A stretch of DNA of 64,000 bases from Styela clava (taxonomy: Eukaryota > Chordata > Ascidiacea > Stolidobranchia > Styelidae). A program made the position numbers and the translations under genes. Within the stretch, counting starts at the first letter, position 1; each line of letters begins with the position of its first letter. The notes below the pieces were generated by a model that ran no database searches, was not told the DNA's origin, and saw only the letters and a program-made list of their open reading frames with translations. Below, in pieces: positions 24,549 through 35,200 of the stretch. The stretch lies in assembly GCF_964204865.1 (NCBI RefSeq), contig NC_135258.1, positions 12,577,001 through 12,641,000 on the forward strand, read 5' to 3'.

Positions 24549-25937
24549 ATGTCAAATGGAAACATTGATGATGAAATCTCTGCTGCTGAGAGATTGCTAT
24601 CCTGGAGACCAGGGATTCAGTCCAACTCTTTACCATCTAAAGGTGGCCCTAAATTCTTTGGAACCAGTGACACTGTTGTTGAAGAATGTAAGGTGAATAC
24701 ACAATTGGATAAATATGCTTCTGTACTACACTCGGAAAAAGTCAGGAAATTGAGTAATCTGGGAAGTGCGGAATGGATGGAAAGTCTGGGAGTAGCAAAA
24801 ATCACAAAGCAAGGTAAATTCATGCAAAGCATGTGCCATCATAATGGTGAATTTTTTGCCCTTTTTGGTGAAGAGGCATTGTTCCTACTAGACATTGGTG
24901 ACTTAGAGTTAACTTTAAATGGTGTCCCACTGGCACTGCAAGAGGCTTACTCGTTTATACTAAACAATGATAAAAGCTGCTGTAGCTTACAGGATTATCA
25001 GGTGTATTCATATTTGGTCAAACGAGGATATATTGTCCAGAGGTACTCGTTAGATGACAATTGTACTGGACTTGTGGAAAAAGAAAAAGCAAATAAAAGA
25101 AAGCTTCCTAAGGATGATGAATTCGAAGAAGGAAACTCAAAACAATCCAAACAAGATCACAAGGTAGTTTCAAAAGAAATTTTGTCTCCAAAATCATCTA
25201 GAGGTTGGAATATGCAGTCTCTTCCAGCATTATCTCCATATTCACTTTCCCATTGTACTTTCATATTAGATGCAAAATTTTTTCCCAATCTATCAAATAA
25301 GTCATATACGCATTTGCCAAAGCCAGATGCAAGTCTAATACCACCAAATATTGACACACATGAGTATAATATTGAAGAAATCTGGTTTCAACGAATCCAA
25401 AAGGATTATGTCAATGAAAAAAGAAACCCACAACATTCAAATATGATTAACCTTAATGATATTGCGCGGAGGGCAAAAACATGGACTGAATATAAGAAAA
25501 TGGTGAAAATAGCCAAGCATAAAAAGACTGGTAAGCATTTTGAGCTGCTCAATAAGATGCATTCAGGCAATATTAAACCCTTATTACATCCATCACAGGC
25601 AACTAGTGTTGATCAAGTTGTCAAAGAAATAAAACTAACCAATGATGCATCTAATAAGAAATTTCAAAACATGCAACAACATAACCAAACTTGTACTATT
25701 AAATATAATGTGTTTAAGAGTGATTCATTACCTTTCAAAAAAACGAATCCTGGTACACCATTTTGTAGGATAGTTGTAACAACAATTCAGGACGAATTTC
25801 TTGATACACTGACTAATATTACTATTAATAGACAATCAAATAGTGTCCCAGTCAAATATGGAGTTGTTGATTATGGACAAATATCATTTTTTTCCATTGA
25901 TGAAGGTGGTGTTCCCACTATAATTAATGATCCGTGA
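24549..25937 (+). CDS. TSEN54: tRNA-splicing endonuclease subunit Sen54 homologue, intronless
   Basis: Non-catalytic structural subunit of the TSEN complex, which excises introns from nuclear pre-tRNAs. One frame of 462 residues. The N-terminal Sen54 domain is at about residues 50-165, with GKFMQSMCHHNG, EEALFLLDIGDLEL, PLALQEAYSFIL and YQVYSYLVKRGYIVQRY matching the family order. A lysine-rich, low-conservation middle follows (about 180-390). The C-terminal endonuclease-like fold is at about 405-462, with NPGTPFCRIVV and VKYGVVDYGQISFFSI corresponding to the conserved VDHGDISFYS segment of the human protein. The human gene has many introns and this one none. Convergent with B9D2. A likely AATAAA is at 25990-25995. 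Confidence 0.93.
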   Translation: MSNGNIDDEISAAERLLSWRPGIQSNSLPSKGGPKFFGTSDTVVEECKVNTQLDKYASVLHSEKVRKLSNLGSAEWMESLGVAKITKQGKFMQSMCHHNGEFFALFGEEALFLLDIGDLELTLNGVPLALQEAYSFILNNDKSCCSLQDYQVYSYLVKRGYIVQRYSLDDNCTGLVEKEKANKRKLPKDDEFEEGNSKQSKQDHKVVSKEILSPKSSRGWNMQSLPALSPYSLSHCTFILDAKFFPNLSNKSYTHLPKPDASLIPPNIDTHEYNIEEIWFQRIQKDYVNEKRNPQHSNMINLNDIARRAKTWTEYKKMVKIAKHKKTGKHFELLNKMHSGNIKPLLHPSQATSVDQVVKEIKLTNDASNKKFQNMQQHNQTCTIKYNVFKSDSLPFKKTNPGTPFCRIVVTTIQDEFLDTLTNITINRQSNSVPVKYGVVDYGQISFFSIDEGGVPTIINDP

Positions 25938-25989
25938 TAGTGTTTTAATCTCTCATGCTCTAAAATCAGACATGATTTTCAAGATTGGC

Positions 25990-25995
25990 AATAAA
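25990..25995 (+). terminator. Probable TSEN54 polyadenylation signal
   Basis: AATAAA lies 52 bp after the TSEN54 stop codon. A further AATAAA follows within about 20 bp. Confidence 0.5.
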
Positions 25996-27053
25996 TATTA
26001 TTTTCATAAATAAATGAGTCTGATATTTGATAGAAGTTGCAAGGTGATGATGAACATTATCCCGTGTTTCTCTTCGACAACTAACTGCTTGGAAATATTT
26101 CTTCAAATTTGTTGAGGCTGTACTGAAATTATTCATGTTTCATGAAATTTTCTGCATTGTATATCAACAAAACAAAATATATTTTACAATACAGTGTATG
26201 TGCTTTAGTTCCAATGCTGAATAGGATTAGTTAACCTTACATTTTCGCATGTTCCGTTAAGTCAAATATCATATCAGGCAAATCATTGTTCCAAGTGTCA
26301 TCGAGCTACAGTTTTCATTGTGTATTATTAGAGACGTTTCAAAATCTGATTATATCTGACAAATCAGAAAATTTGCCATGGTTCATTTCAAAGGAATATA
26401 TTTGAGTCAACGTCCACTTGCTAATGAAGTGTGTTTTTATGATATGTAGTTTATATATTTCAAAACTGTTTTGAGGAGCATCAGTAATCGCAGGCCCTTT
26501 CCATCAATAATGTAACTTTTATTGGTATAAGAATGCTAATGAAAAATATCATAATTGATATAGATAAGTCGCTCACCAGCTGAAACATTTCCTACAATAT
26601 ACAGTAAGTCATATTTATTAATATACAATTTTAACAGATATATATTTACTACAACAGTATAAACATTGAAAACATGAAATCCACATTTGCAACCTTGCTC
26701 AAAATTATATAAATCCTCCGCTCTTATTATCAATTTATAATGGATAATTTGAAGATTAAACATTATTGCGAAAAGTGCCATCATGAATATATCTATTAAT
26801 GGTCAAACCGAACCATTTTCTACTATTCAAAATAGAAATTCAAAAATATTTCAAAATGAATTGGGGGATGTAATATCGCAGAAATATGAATGTTGATTTT
26901 CTACATTATTCTCAGATATGTTAAAGAAATCATTCAATAGAATACCACTAATTCAACATCTTCTTTCAATACCACCTTACACTTCTCACAGTATGAGTAT
27001 TGGTTCAGAAACAATAATATGTCACAAAAATATCTTGAAAACGCTACATATGA
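25996..27053. other. Interval between convergent TSEN54 and B9D2
   Basis: AT-rich, presumably 3' untranslated sequence and spacer. No supported exon or matched repeat. Confidence 0.5.
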
Positions 27054-27581
27054 CTAACTTTCAATGCCAAATTTGTCAAAATTTCTCAGTATTACATTCA
27101 ATTGTGCATGAACCTTTCCCATAGCAGTTGTATGCAATTTATACCTGTCTGCACCACTGTATATTAATTCTGGATTTTTCAATTGTGGGCATCCGCCAAC
27201 AAAGTATTGCATCAATTCTTCTTTAAATGTTCCATTGGGTTTCCATGTCATGCACTCAACTTCATGTGGTCCTGGAGACGACGGAATGTGAACAAATCCA
27301 TAAGCGTATAGTTCGTTTCTCCCAAATGCATCATGGTGCCAAATCTGCACATGTAGACGTGGCCAGCCCTGAAGTCCTTTAGTTGCGTAATGCAAGTCTA
27401 TTGGATGACAAAATGCAGCGAACTCTTCATTTTGTGGATTGTCTACTTGAGTTTGTCCATCTTTTGAACCTGCTATCAACTTCCAGGCACCTCCTGCGTG
27501 AATTCCCCATTTGCAGAAAAGTCTATGATCTGGAAATTCACTCGCCCCAGTTAACTGACCAATAATATGGACTTCAGCCAT
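27054..27581 (-). CDS. B9D2: B9 domain-containing protein 2, intronless
   Basis: Component of the B9/tectonic (MKS) complex at the ciliary transition zone, controlling entry of membrane proteins into the cilium. One frame of 175 residues, the same length as human B9D2. It starts [10 protein letters not shown] and carries the B9 (C2-like) domain over about residues 1-120. Conserved segments are [40 protein letters not shown] and [18 protein letters not shown]. The ATG context is ACCATGG. The human gene has introns and this copy has none. It is divergent from IFT122, with start codons 1.67 kb apart. Confidence 0.97.
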   Translation of the reverse strand: MAEVHIIGQLTGASEFPDHRLFCKWGIHAGGAWKLIAGSKDGQTQVDNPQNEEFAAFCHPIDLHYATKGLQGWPRLHVQIWHHDAFGRNELYAYGFVHIPSSPGPHEVECMTWKPNGTFKEELMQYFVGGCPQLKNPELIYSGADRYKLHTTAMGKVHAQLNVILRNFDKFGIES

Positions 27582-27671
27582 GGTTTGTTTATAAATGGTT
27601 CAACATATTTATGATAAATCTTAAAGGCAAAGTAAAAAAACAAATTAATATAATAGTATGGAACAATTGAC

Positions 27672-27775
27672 GGACTTCCCGAAGTATGCTCACCAAGATG
27701 GCGCACAACCTGAACTCGGGTTGGTAACCAGGTTCAGGTTATGCGACATCTTGGTGCACATACTTCAGGAGTACC
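27672..27775. mobile_element. Palindromic MITE, copy 4 of 5
   Basis: Arms with GAAGTATGCTCACCAAGATG and complement, in a perfect 8-bp duplication CAATTGAC (27664-27671 and 27776-27783). It lies 91 bp upstream of the B9D2 start codon, inside the B9D2/IFT122 shared upstream region. The loop differs from other copies, reading GGGTTGGTAACCAGG. Confidence 0.9.
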
Positions 27776-27783
27776 CAATTGAC

Positions 27784-29252
27784 AAACCAAGTATAGCCTA
27801 GCTATATCAAAGTCGTTCGATACTGGAACAATAAAAATGGGAATTCGATATGGAGTTTTTGCACAGTATTAACTTAATGTTAAAACATTGTTTGCTATCG
27901 AACATGACCAAATCGTTAAACATCTATGAATAACTGGATAGAGAGGTTCTGGTATGACACAACATGACAGATGAAATACATTGCTAGATAATGGTATTAA
28001 TTCTTTTAATGGTATTTATTATTCAAAAAATATTTCACTTATTCAGTCTATAGTAAACTGAAGCCGGTCAATACACTACTAGGGTGCGGTACCTGGACTG
28101 AACATACATTCAATTTCCCATTGGCAGCTATGACAATTATTCTTTATTAATGCGCATGTTTATTTACATGTATTGTACCTTTATAAAAGTTTTGCAAGTT
28201 TCCCAAATTTTCGCAATCTTCTGTGTGTTCATTCTTGTGTTTTGTGTATGATTTTTTTTCGGGAAAATCAAAACATACTTATATAGGAACAAAAATAAAT
28301 AACTATGTAGCGGTACCTACAGCATTAGCATACAAACATTCATTTCAGTACTTCAACCGTTATTCATTGATCACATTTATATCCAGCCATACAGGTAATT
28401 CTCAATGTAATAAAACAAGATTATATATATGAAACACCGGAATTTAGAATAAATATTTTAATAAAACAAGATTATATATATGAAACACCGGAATTTAGAA
28501 TAAATATTTTAACTAAAGAAACCGTATCCAGAATCGCAGAACAACAAATAAACCGCGTATCCTGGAGCATTGATGCATTAATTTTAAATCAAGCGGTACC
28601 ACTTAAACCCTTTGGTTACAAAGGTTGAAGTTTATTTTTTAATATATTTTTGGAATTTTGCTTTATTTGTTTTTGTTTTGTGCCAATTTTGAAATGAAAT
28701 ATGTTTTTTTTTAATATCAAATATTTTAAAACAATTTATAAAATTTAATAAAACCACAGCGTTTATATATCTGTTGGCGATAATTTATATCTGCCACAGA
28801 GGGTTAATTTGGCGAGTTGAAATATTTCTCTTTCAGCTCGGCTCTGCTCTAGTCGTCGAAATGCGTTAAAGTGCAAGAAATACCTATAAAAAAAATTCTT
28901 ACGGGTAGCATATACTTACCTAGTGTGTTTCGAATAAATGAGCTCACCGTTCAGTAATGTAAATTTACAGCCTCCTGTTTTGTATTCTGTAATTATTTTG
29001 ACAATAATTCATTAATTGAAATAGGATTTTTTTCCATGTTGTATATATGAATTCTCATTCTTCAACCAATTAAGCCATAACAGTTTAACCAGTTTGAGTT
29101 ATTGGATTAGAATATTTCATTAGTAAATATAGTAGAAATATTTATACTATTTTACTTAAAAATGTTTTCACATTTTTAGACAATTTTACACCATATAAAT
29201 GTATCACGTATGTCAGTAATTCACTTTAGCAAGTTTTCAGCAACACATTATC
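27784..29252. other. Shared upstream region of B9D2 and IFT122
   Basis: AT-rich, no exon seen apart from possible untranslated leader. A perfect palindrome CCTTTGGTTACAAAGG occurs near 28608-28623. No full RFX X-box was found by eye. A splice-acceptor-like TTTTCAG ends 12 bp before the IFT122 ATG. Confidence 0.45.
28410..28511. repeat. 51-bp perfect tandem duplication
   Basis: Two essentially identical adjacent copies containing AAAACAAGATTATATATATG and CACCGGAATTTAGAATAAAT. Near-identity points to a recent event. Confidence 0.9.
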
Positions 29253-32200
29253 ATGCGATCTGTTCCTCTCTGGTTGGATAAAGTTCAGGACAAAACAACT
29301 GCTGGACAATGGTACAGCATAGTAATTTATTTCTTATAAAAAATTGATATTAAGAATATGAATTTTGGTATAATAATCAAGAATATTATTGTTCAAAATC
29401 ACTTACCGGTGACCATTTTGTTTACTTTCCTCTCGAATGTTTTTACAAAGTTTTAGTTGTACATCTATTCTTTCAGCATATATGACTTGGCATTTAAACC
29501 CGATGGATCTCAGTTGATGGTTGCTGCGGGAAATAGAGTTTTAGTCTATGATCCGAGTGATGGAACACTGGAACAATCACTTAAAGGACACAAGGACTCT
29601 GTATATTGTGTCGCCTTTTCTAGAGATGGTGAGAGATTTTTTATTGCGTTTTGTGGTTTATTTATAGACAGGTTAACAGTGTAACTTCTGTACACAGTTG
29701 TAACTTCTTTTTTGATTATGCGAAATATCTGTTAGTAAGCTCTTTCGTCAAGTTTGTTTTTTCCAACCAGTAAAATAGATCTTTATTAAGCTGCAAGTAG
29801 GGATGGGCAATGTAGAATAATTTACTATTCTAGAATATTCTAGAATAGTTAAATCGAATCCAGAATACCGAATCCTATTCTATTTTCATACTTATTCAAA
29901 TAGTAGGAATTTCTACATTGCTGGATTTAGATGGTAAAAAATTGCAAATGTTATTACTTACTATAAATGTATTATCTATTTGGAAATGTCCTGAACATTG
30001 GACTTCATTTGATACTAAACAGGCAGTTCCCAGGACAATAGAATTTAGGAATATTACAATATTTTTTGCCTTCAATTGTTCCAAATGTATGTGATCCCTA
30101 AATACTGATATGCTAAATTAAGACACGCTTTACACACTTTAATAGTAAGCGGTTAAATACAAAATAGACATGCAACGGCGTTAAATCATTATTAATGTAA
30201 GTCTGCCGAGTATACTAAAACATACCCGCTGAGAATTAATTAGATGCTGAACCAGCATGTGGCCACTGCAACCTATGCTCCGTTGTAAAATATTAAATTT
30301 AAGCACTATCAAATAAAATCAACTTTTTATTCTGTGAGAGCAAGACACGTAAAACCAAGTTCCCGTAAACGCGATTTCGTACTTAGTTATTAGGTAATAA
30401 CATCTGAAGACGAACTCATTTTCTATGATTATCGTTACATATCATTATCTACCCAGACTTAGCCCTACTCAAATTCATACGTCACTATCTTCGCCAGATG
30501 CGGCAACTTTTTTCAAAATTTATCGGCGACTAAAATACTACAGACACTCGATCGAACGTGCGTCTATCTTGAACGATAGAAATGTTATCATTAATCATTA
30601 TCTACCCAGACTTAGCCCTACTCAAATTCAATACGTCACTATCTTCGCCAGATGCGGCAACTTTTTTCAAAATTTATCGGCGACTAAAATACTACAGACA
30701 CTTGATTAAACGTGCGTCTATCTTGAACGATAGAAACGGACCGAAAAATATGTAATTTTTTGAGAGTGAAATTTAAATGTGACAGATGTTTGCGTTTTGC
30801 GATATAACTTTGTATTTCGGAAAATGGTACAATAAAATTATTCGTGAATAATATTTGATCTAAATTAATGTTATAACATTTAACGCCTGGCTTTTGGCTT
30901 ACGTGCATCATTTTTTTGGGAAAACTCGTAGGTCGCGAAAAATCATTTAATTTAAAATGAGGCAAGGCACGTCTGTAAACAATTAAAGATTGTTGTATTC
31001 AGATTATCGGAATATCACCAGTAAGTCGGCACAAATAACGCTAGCTAGATAGCAAAGAAAGAAAACGCAAAAATGGTGCAATAACGAGTTCTCGCTGTGA
31101 GGTTATATTACCGACTTCTTGTCCTGAATATGCCGATTGAAATTACAGTGTTTGATGTTCACCGATTTACGGGTTATTTGCGAGCAGACGCAAGTTTAAT
31201 TAAACGAGAGAGATTTCCACGCGAGAAAAACGCTCGTCTATAATTGATAAATTAGAAACCCGAAATAAAAAAAATGACGCTTGGCGCCGGAGAGGCGGAA
31301 ACCGAATCCTGTTATCGGATCCCGTTGGATTCGAATACTTTGGGATTCGAATCCTCCGGATTCGGTATTCTATATTGCCCATCCCTAGCTGCAAGATGTG
31401 TTATTTAGATTGAAATGAAACAGTAGTAAAGTGGGAAAAAAATTGGCATGGTATCTTTCTGACAACTAGCATGAATTTTTCTCTGTACAATATAAATTGC
31501 TTTGCGAACACTTCACAATTCAACGAAATCTGCTTAGAAAAGTTTCAATAAGCATTGTAAATAGCAGCCCACAATTCCTATATCAAATTATGATTCTAAT
31601 TTACATTCTTCCTAGCAAGGTATAATATAGAATTTTGAATGAATAACTATCTGCTTTAAACTCTTTCTTTTTTTTTTAAAGGTAAACGTTTCGCTTCTGG
31701 CTCAGCAGACAAAAGTGTCATCATATGGACTGATTCGCTGAGTGGGATATTGAAATACACGTATGCTCTTATTGGTTCCTAGCAGGGATGTCCCAAACGA
31801 ATCTAATATTGGAATTAATTTGAAATGATTCATATAAAATTCTTGATTTTAGTTTTAAATATTTTTATTTAAAAATAACCAAGTTGAGTAATCAAGGTAT
31901 CAGCAACAAAGCATCTAACTTCTGAAAATAGTAAAAAATGGATAAAAAATCATTGAATGAATGAATCACTGTTTATTTTAACCTTTTTGGAATTTCCAAA
32001 CTTTTAAAAATACGATTGACTCCTATTATTCTTTATTGATCTCGGGATAGTACCGCAAAATTATTTGTATTTCATTGGTTTACAGTTCTGCATTCTGCAC
32101 AATGGGCATAAGCAGTGTCAAATAAGTGATTTCTGTTTTCTATAACCAACCTCATTTTTATTCACAGACACAATGATGCAATACAAGCTCTTGCATACAG

Positions 32201-35200
32201 TCCTGTAGCCCAACAACTTGTATCATGTGCAGTTTCTGATTTTGGTGAGAGGATTTTTATGAACAGTCGTATTTGTAATAAATAATCAATAAATTCATGT
32301 TAATTTATACATATTTTTTCATTTACCTCTTTTTAGGTCTGTGGTCACCAGAACAGAAATCAGTCAATAAGCATAAAGTGAATAGCAGAATCACATGCTG
32401 CAGGTTGGTATTGTATTTGTGAAAGAATCATTTTTCTACTCAACTAATGGACCATTCATTTTCAAATTGTCAAAGTTGCAAGAAAGCTATTCCTTTTTTT
32501 CAAATTATGTCCAATTGCTATGCCTTATGTTTCTCTGATTTTTTTTAAATTTATGGGAACACTTTTTATGACCTAAGGCAGGGGTGTGCAACCTACGGCC
32601 TGCGGGCCAATGGCGGCCCACAAGGGAAAATTGTGCGGCCGATTTTGAATTGTGTGCGCCCTGGGGAACAAGTTTTCAATTTAGTTCAATTTGGTGTGAG
32701 TGCGAGTAACCCCAATACCTTTGTATTGCAAAGCCTATACCTGAGACCAATTTTTATGACGTTACAAATACAATGCCCTAACAGTTACCTTGTGCAAAGC
32801 GCTTATCATACGACCAAGTACCAAAATTTTTATGCCTGCAACTACTTTAAAGCAAATGTTAAATAAAGGTGCGGCCCGCGGTTTCTTCCAGTTATTGGAA
32901 TGTGGCCCTCCTGTAATAAAGGTTGCACACCCTTGAACTAAGGGAAAACGTCTTTCATCACACTTCCCCCTGACCTTTTTTGTTTGTGAAATTTCCAGTG
33001 TGATATAACGTGTTATTGATATCGTGATGGATTAACTGGTCTTTGTTTATAATGTATTTTATGCTTCTTTTTAGCTGGACAAATGATGGGCAATATTTTG
33101 CAGTTGGATTGTTCAATGGCATTATCAGTATCAGAAGTAAATTAGGAGAAGAAAAAGTTAAAATAGAAAGACCTGGTGGCTCTTTAAGTCCTGTCTGGTG
33201 CTTACAATGGAATCCTAACAAGTATGATCCATCATTATATTCAAGTGTAATACTGCATTATCACCATTTCACACGACCAAACCAATCAGGGCCACAGATT
33301 TGTCCTGAAAGATAATTTGAAATAAACTACTTATCGGTAGTAAAAATCAGAAAAATATGCATAATATGCTCCCCTAATTTTTGGAATGAATATCAGTGAT
33401 AAATGTGCTTTTTATATGCAAAGAAATATGATATAAAACATTATAAACATTATTTGATTCTCTCATTCGTTATGTATTATAAATCATGATTAAGTGTTTT
33501 TGAACTTTGTATCAAATTTTTCCTTTTGTATTCTGGATATTTGTAACTTTAGTATAGGTTTACATTTCTTTATAACAGAGAGGAATCATATGATGTTCTT
33601 TCTGTTGGTGATTGGGGAAAAAAACTTTCATTCTATCATCTTAATGGAAAGCAGGTAGAACTTTTATAGATATTTCATTTTATCTCTCGTTCAGCTAATA
33701 ATTACTCGAATGCTCTTGCTTACCTTCTGGTGTCCTGGAGTAGAATACCATTTTTTCAGTGAAACTCTTTATGAACCAATTTTTCTCTGATATTAATTGG
33801 TATTTAAAATTTTTGATATATCAATTGATGTATTGCAGATCTTTGCTTTATTAATAAAGGCAAATTTTCCAGAAAAGTATCTTAGGAAACAATTCATATA
33901 TGTGATTGGTTGGTTATTTGAACAAGGATTACCAAAGTAGACTTTGCTTCATGAACAATTGCTAATGCAATATGATTCAAGTTTACTCATTTACATATTT
34001 GCTTCTTGATTTCGCAAAATTTCTTGAATTCATTTTGCAGGTACCGGTAATCAAATTTTTTTTTTCAACATGTATTTTGTATATCTACATTCTCAAAATA
34101 CCTTTTTCCGATACCTTAGATCAGGGGTATCTGAAGCTGCGGCCCGCGAGCTAATTTGTTGCGGCCCTCGAATGACCCGACATTTGATACATGAAACAAA
34201 AATTCATTTGATACATGAAACAAAAATTGATCCTAAATTTATTATTGTCTTTACACGGATTTATGTGATAACAAGTGCTGCTGTACGGCACTTATTTTGT
34301 AACAGGGAGCGACGTTCGATTCTTAGTTAAAAATGTCTGCGAAACTTCCAAATTGCTTTGACGGAAAAATATTTTTCCTATGCATTCCAAAACTAGTATG
34401 CACGATATGTCCAATCGGCGTTGCAGTTATTAAGGGATTCAATGTTAATCTCGTTACGCTTACGTATTTTGTCATCGAAAATTCTCCCCTGCGTCACAGC
34501 TCATCTGTGCGACAGTACGAATCGTGTAATGTGCATGTTCGGAAGAATATATTGGGGTGAGCAGCTTCATCTAAAATGCATTACACTTCAATTAAATTGT
34601 ACTCGCTCGTCAGATCCTTATTTGGATGACGTACCGCGGCAAGTTGCCATAAAAACTTTATCCTTCACATTAATAATAAGTGAAAAAACAAGGTATTGTG
34701 GAATAATATATTAAAAAGAGCCACATGCACATCTGATTGTGGCAGGCTTTTAACGCAGCAATAGAAGGTGCGAATGCGCATAATTTGAAGTTTAATGTAG
34801 CGATTGTTCGAAGGCGAACCGGAAACATGTATATTTGGCCCGCAAGCACATAAAGTTTGCCGACCCCTGCCTTAGATTTTCAGATTGAGATGTTTAAAAT
34901 TACAATTTTGGTGTATTTTCAAAAGATTGGCAAGGATGTGAAGCTTGATTTTGATCCATGTACTCTCTGTCATTTTATGAATGGAAAATATCTCATTGTT
35001 GGTGGATCAAATGGAAAATCTTCTCTTTACTCAAGGGATGGTCAATTTCTTGGACTGGTTGCTGATACTGGGGATAAATGGATGTGGGCGTCTGCATGGA
35101 AACCTGACAGTACTACTGTTGTATGTAGTAGTTTGTATAATTCTATATATTTGCTTGTTATTTTTGTAAATTCATTTTAACAATTTCCATCTACCCTTAC

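Noticed and set aside
27582-29252. Full RFX X-box between B9D2 and IFT122
   Set aside because: Only half-sites were visible by eye; no GTNRCC with a correctly spaced RGYAAC.
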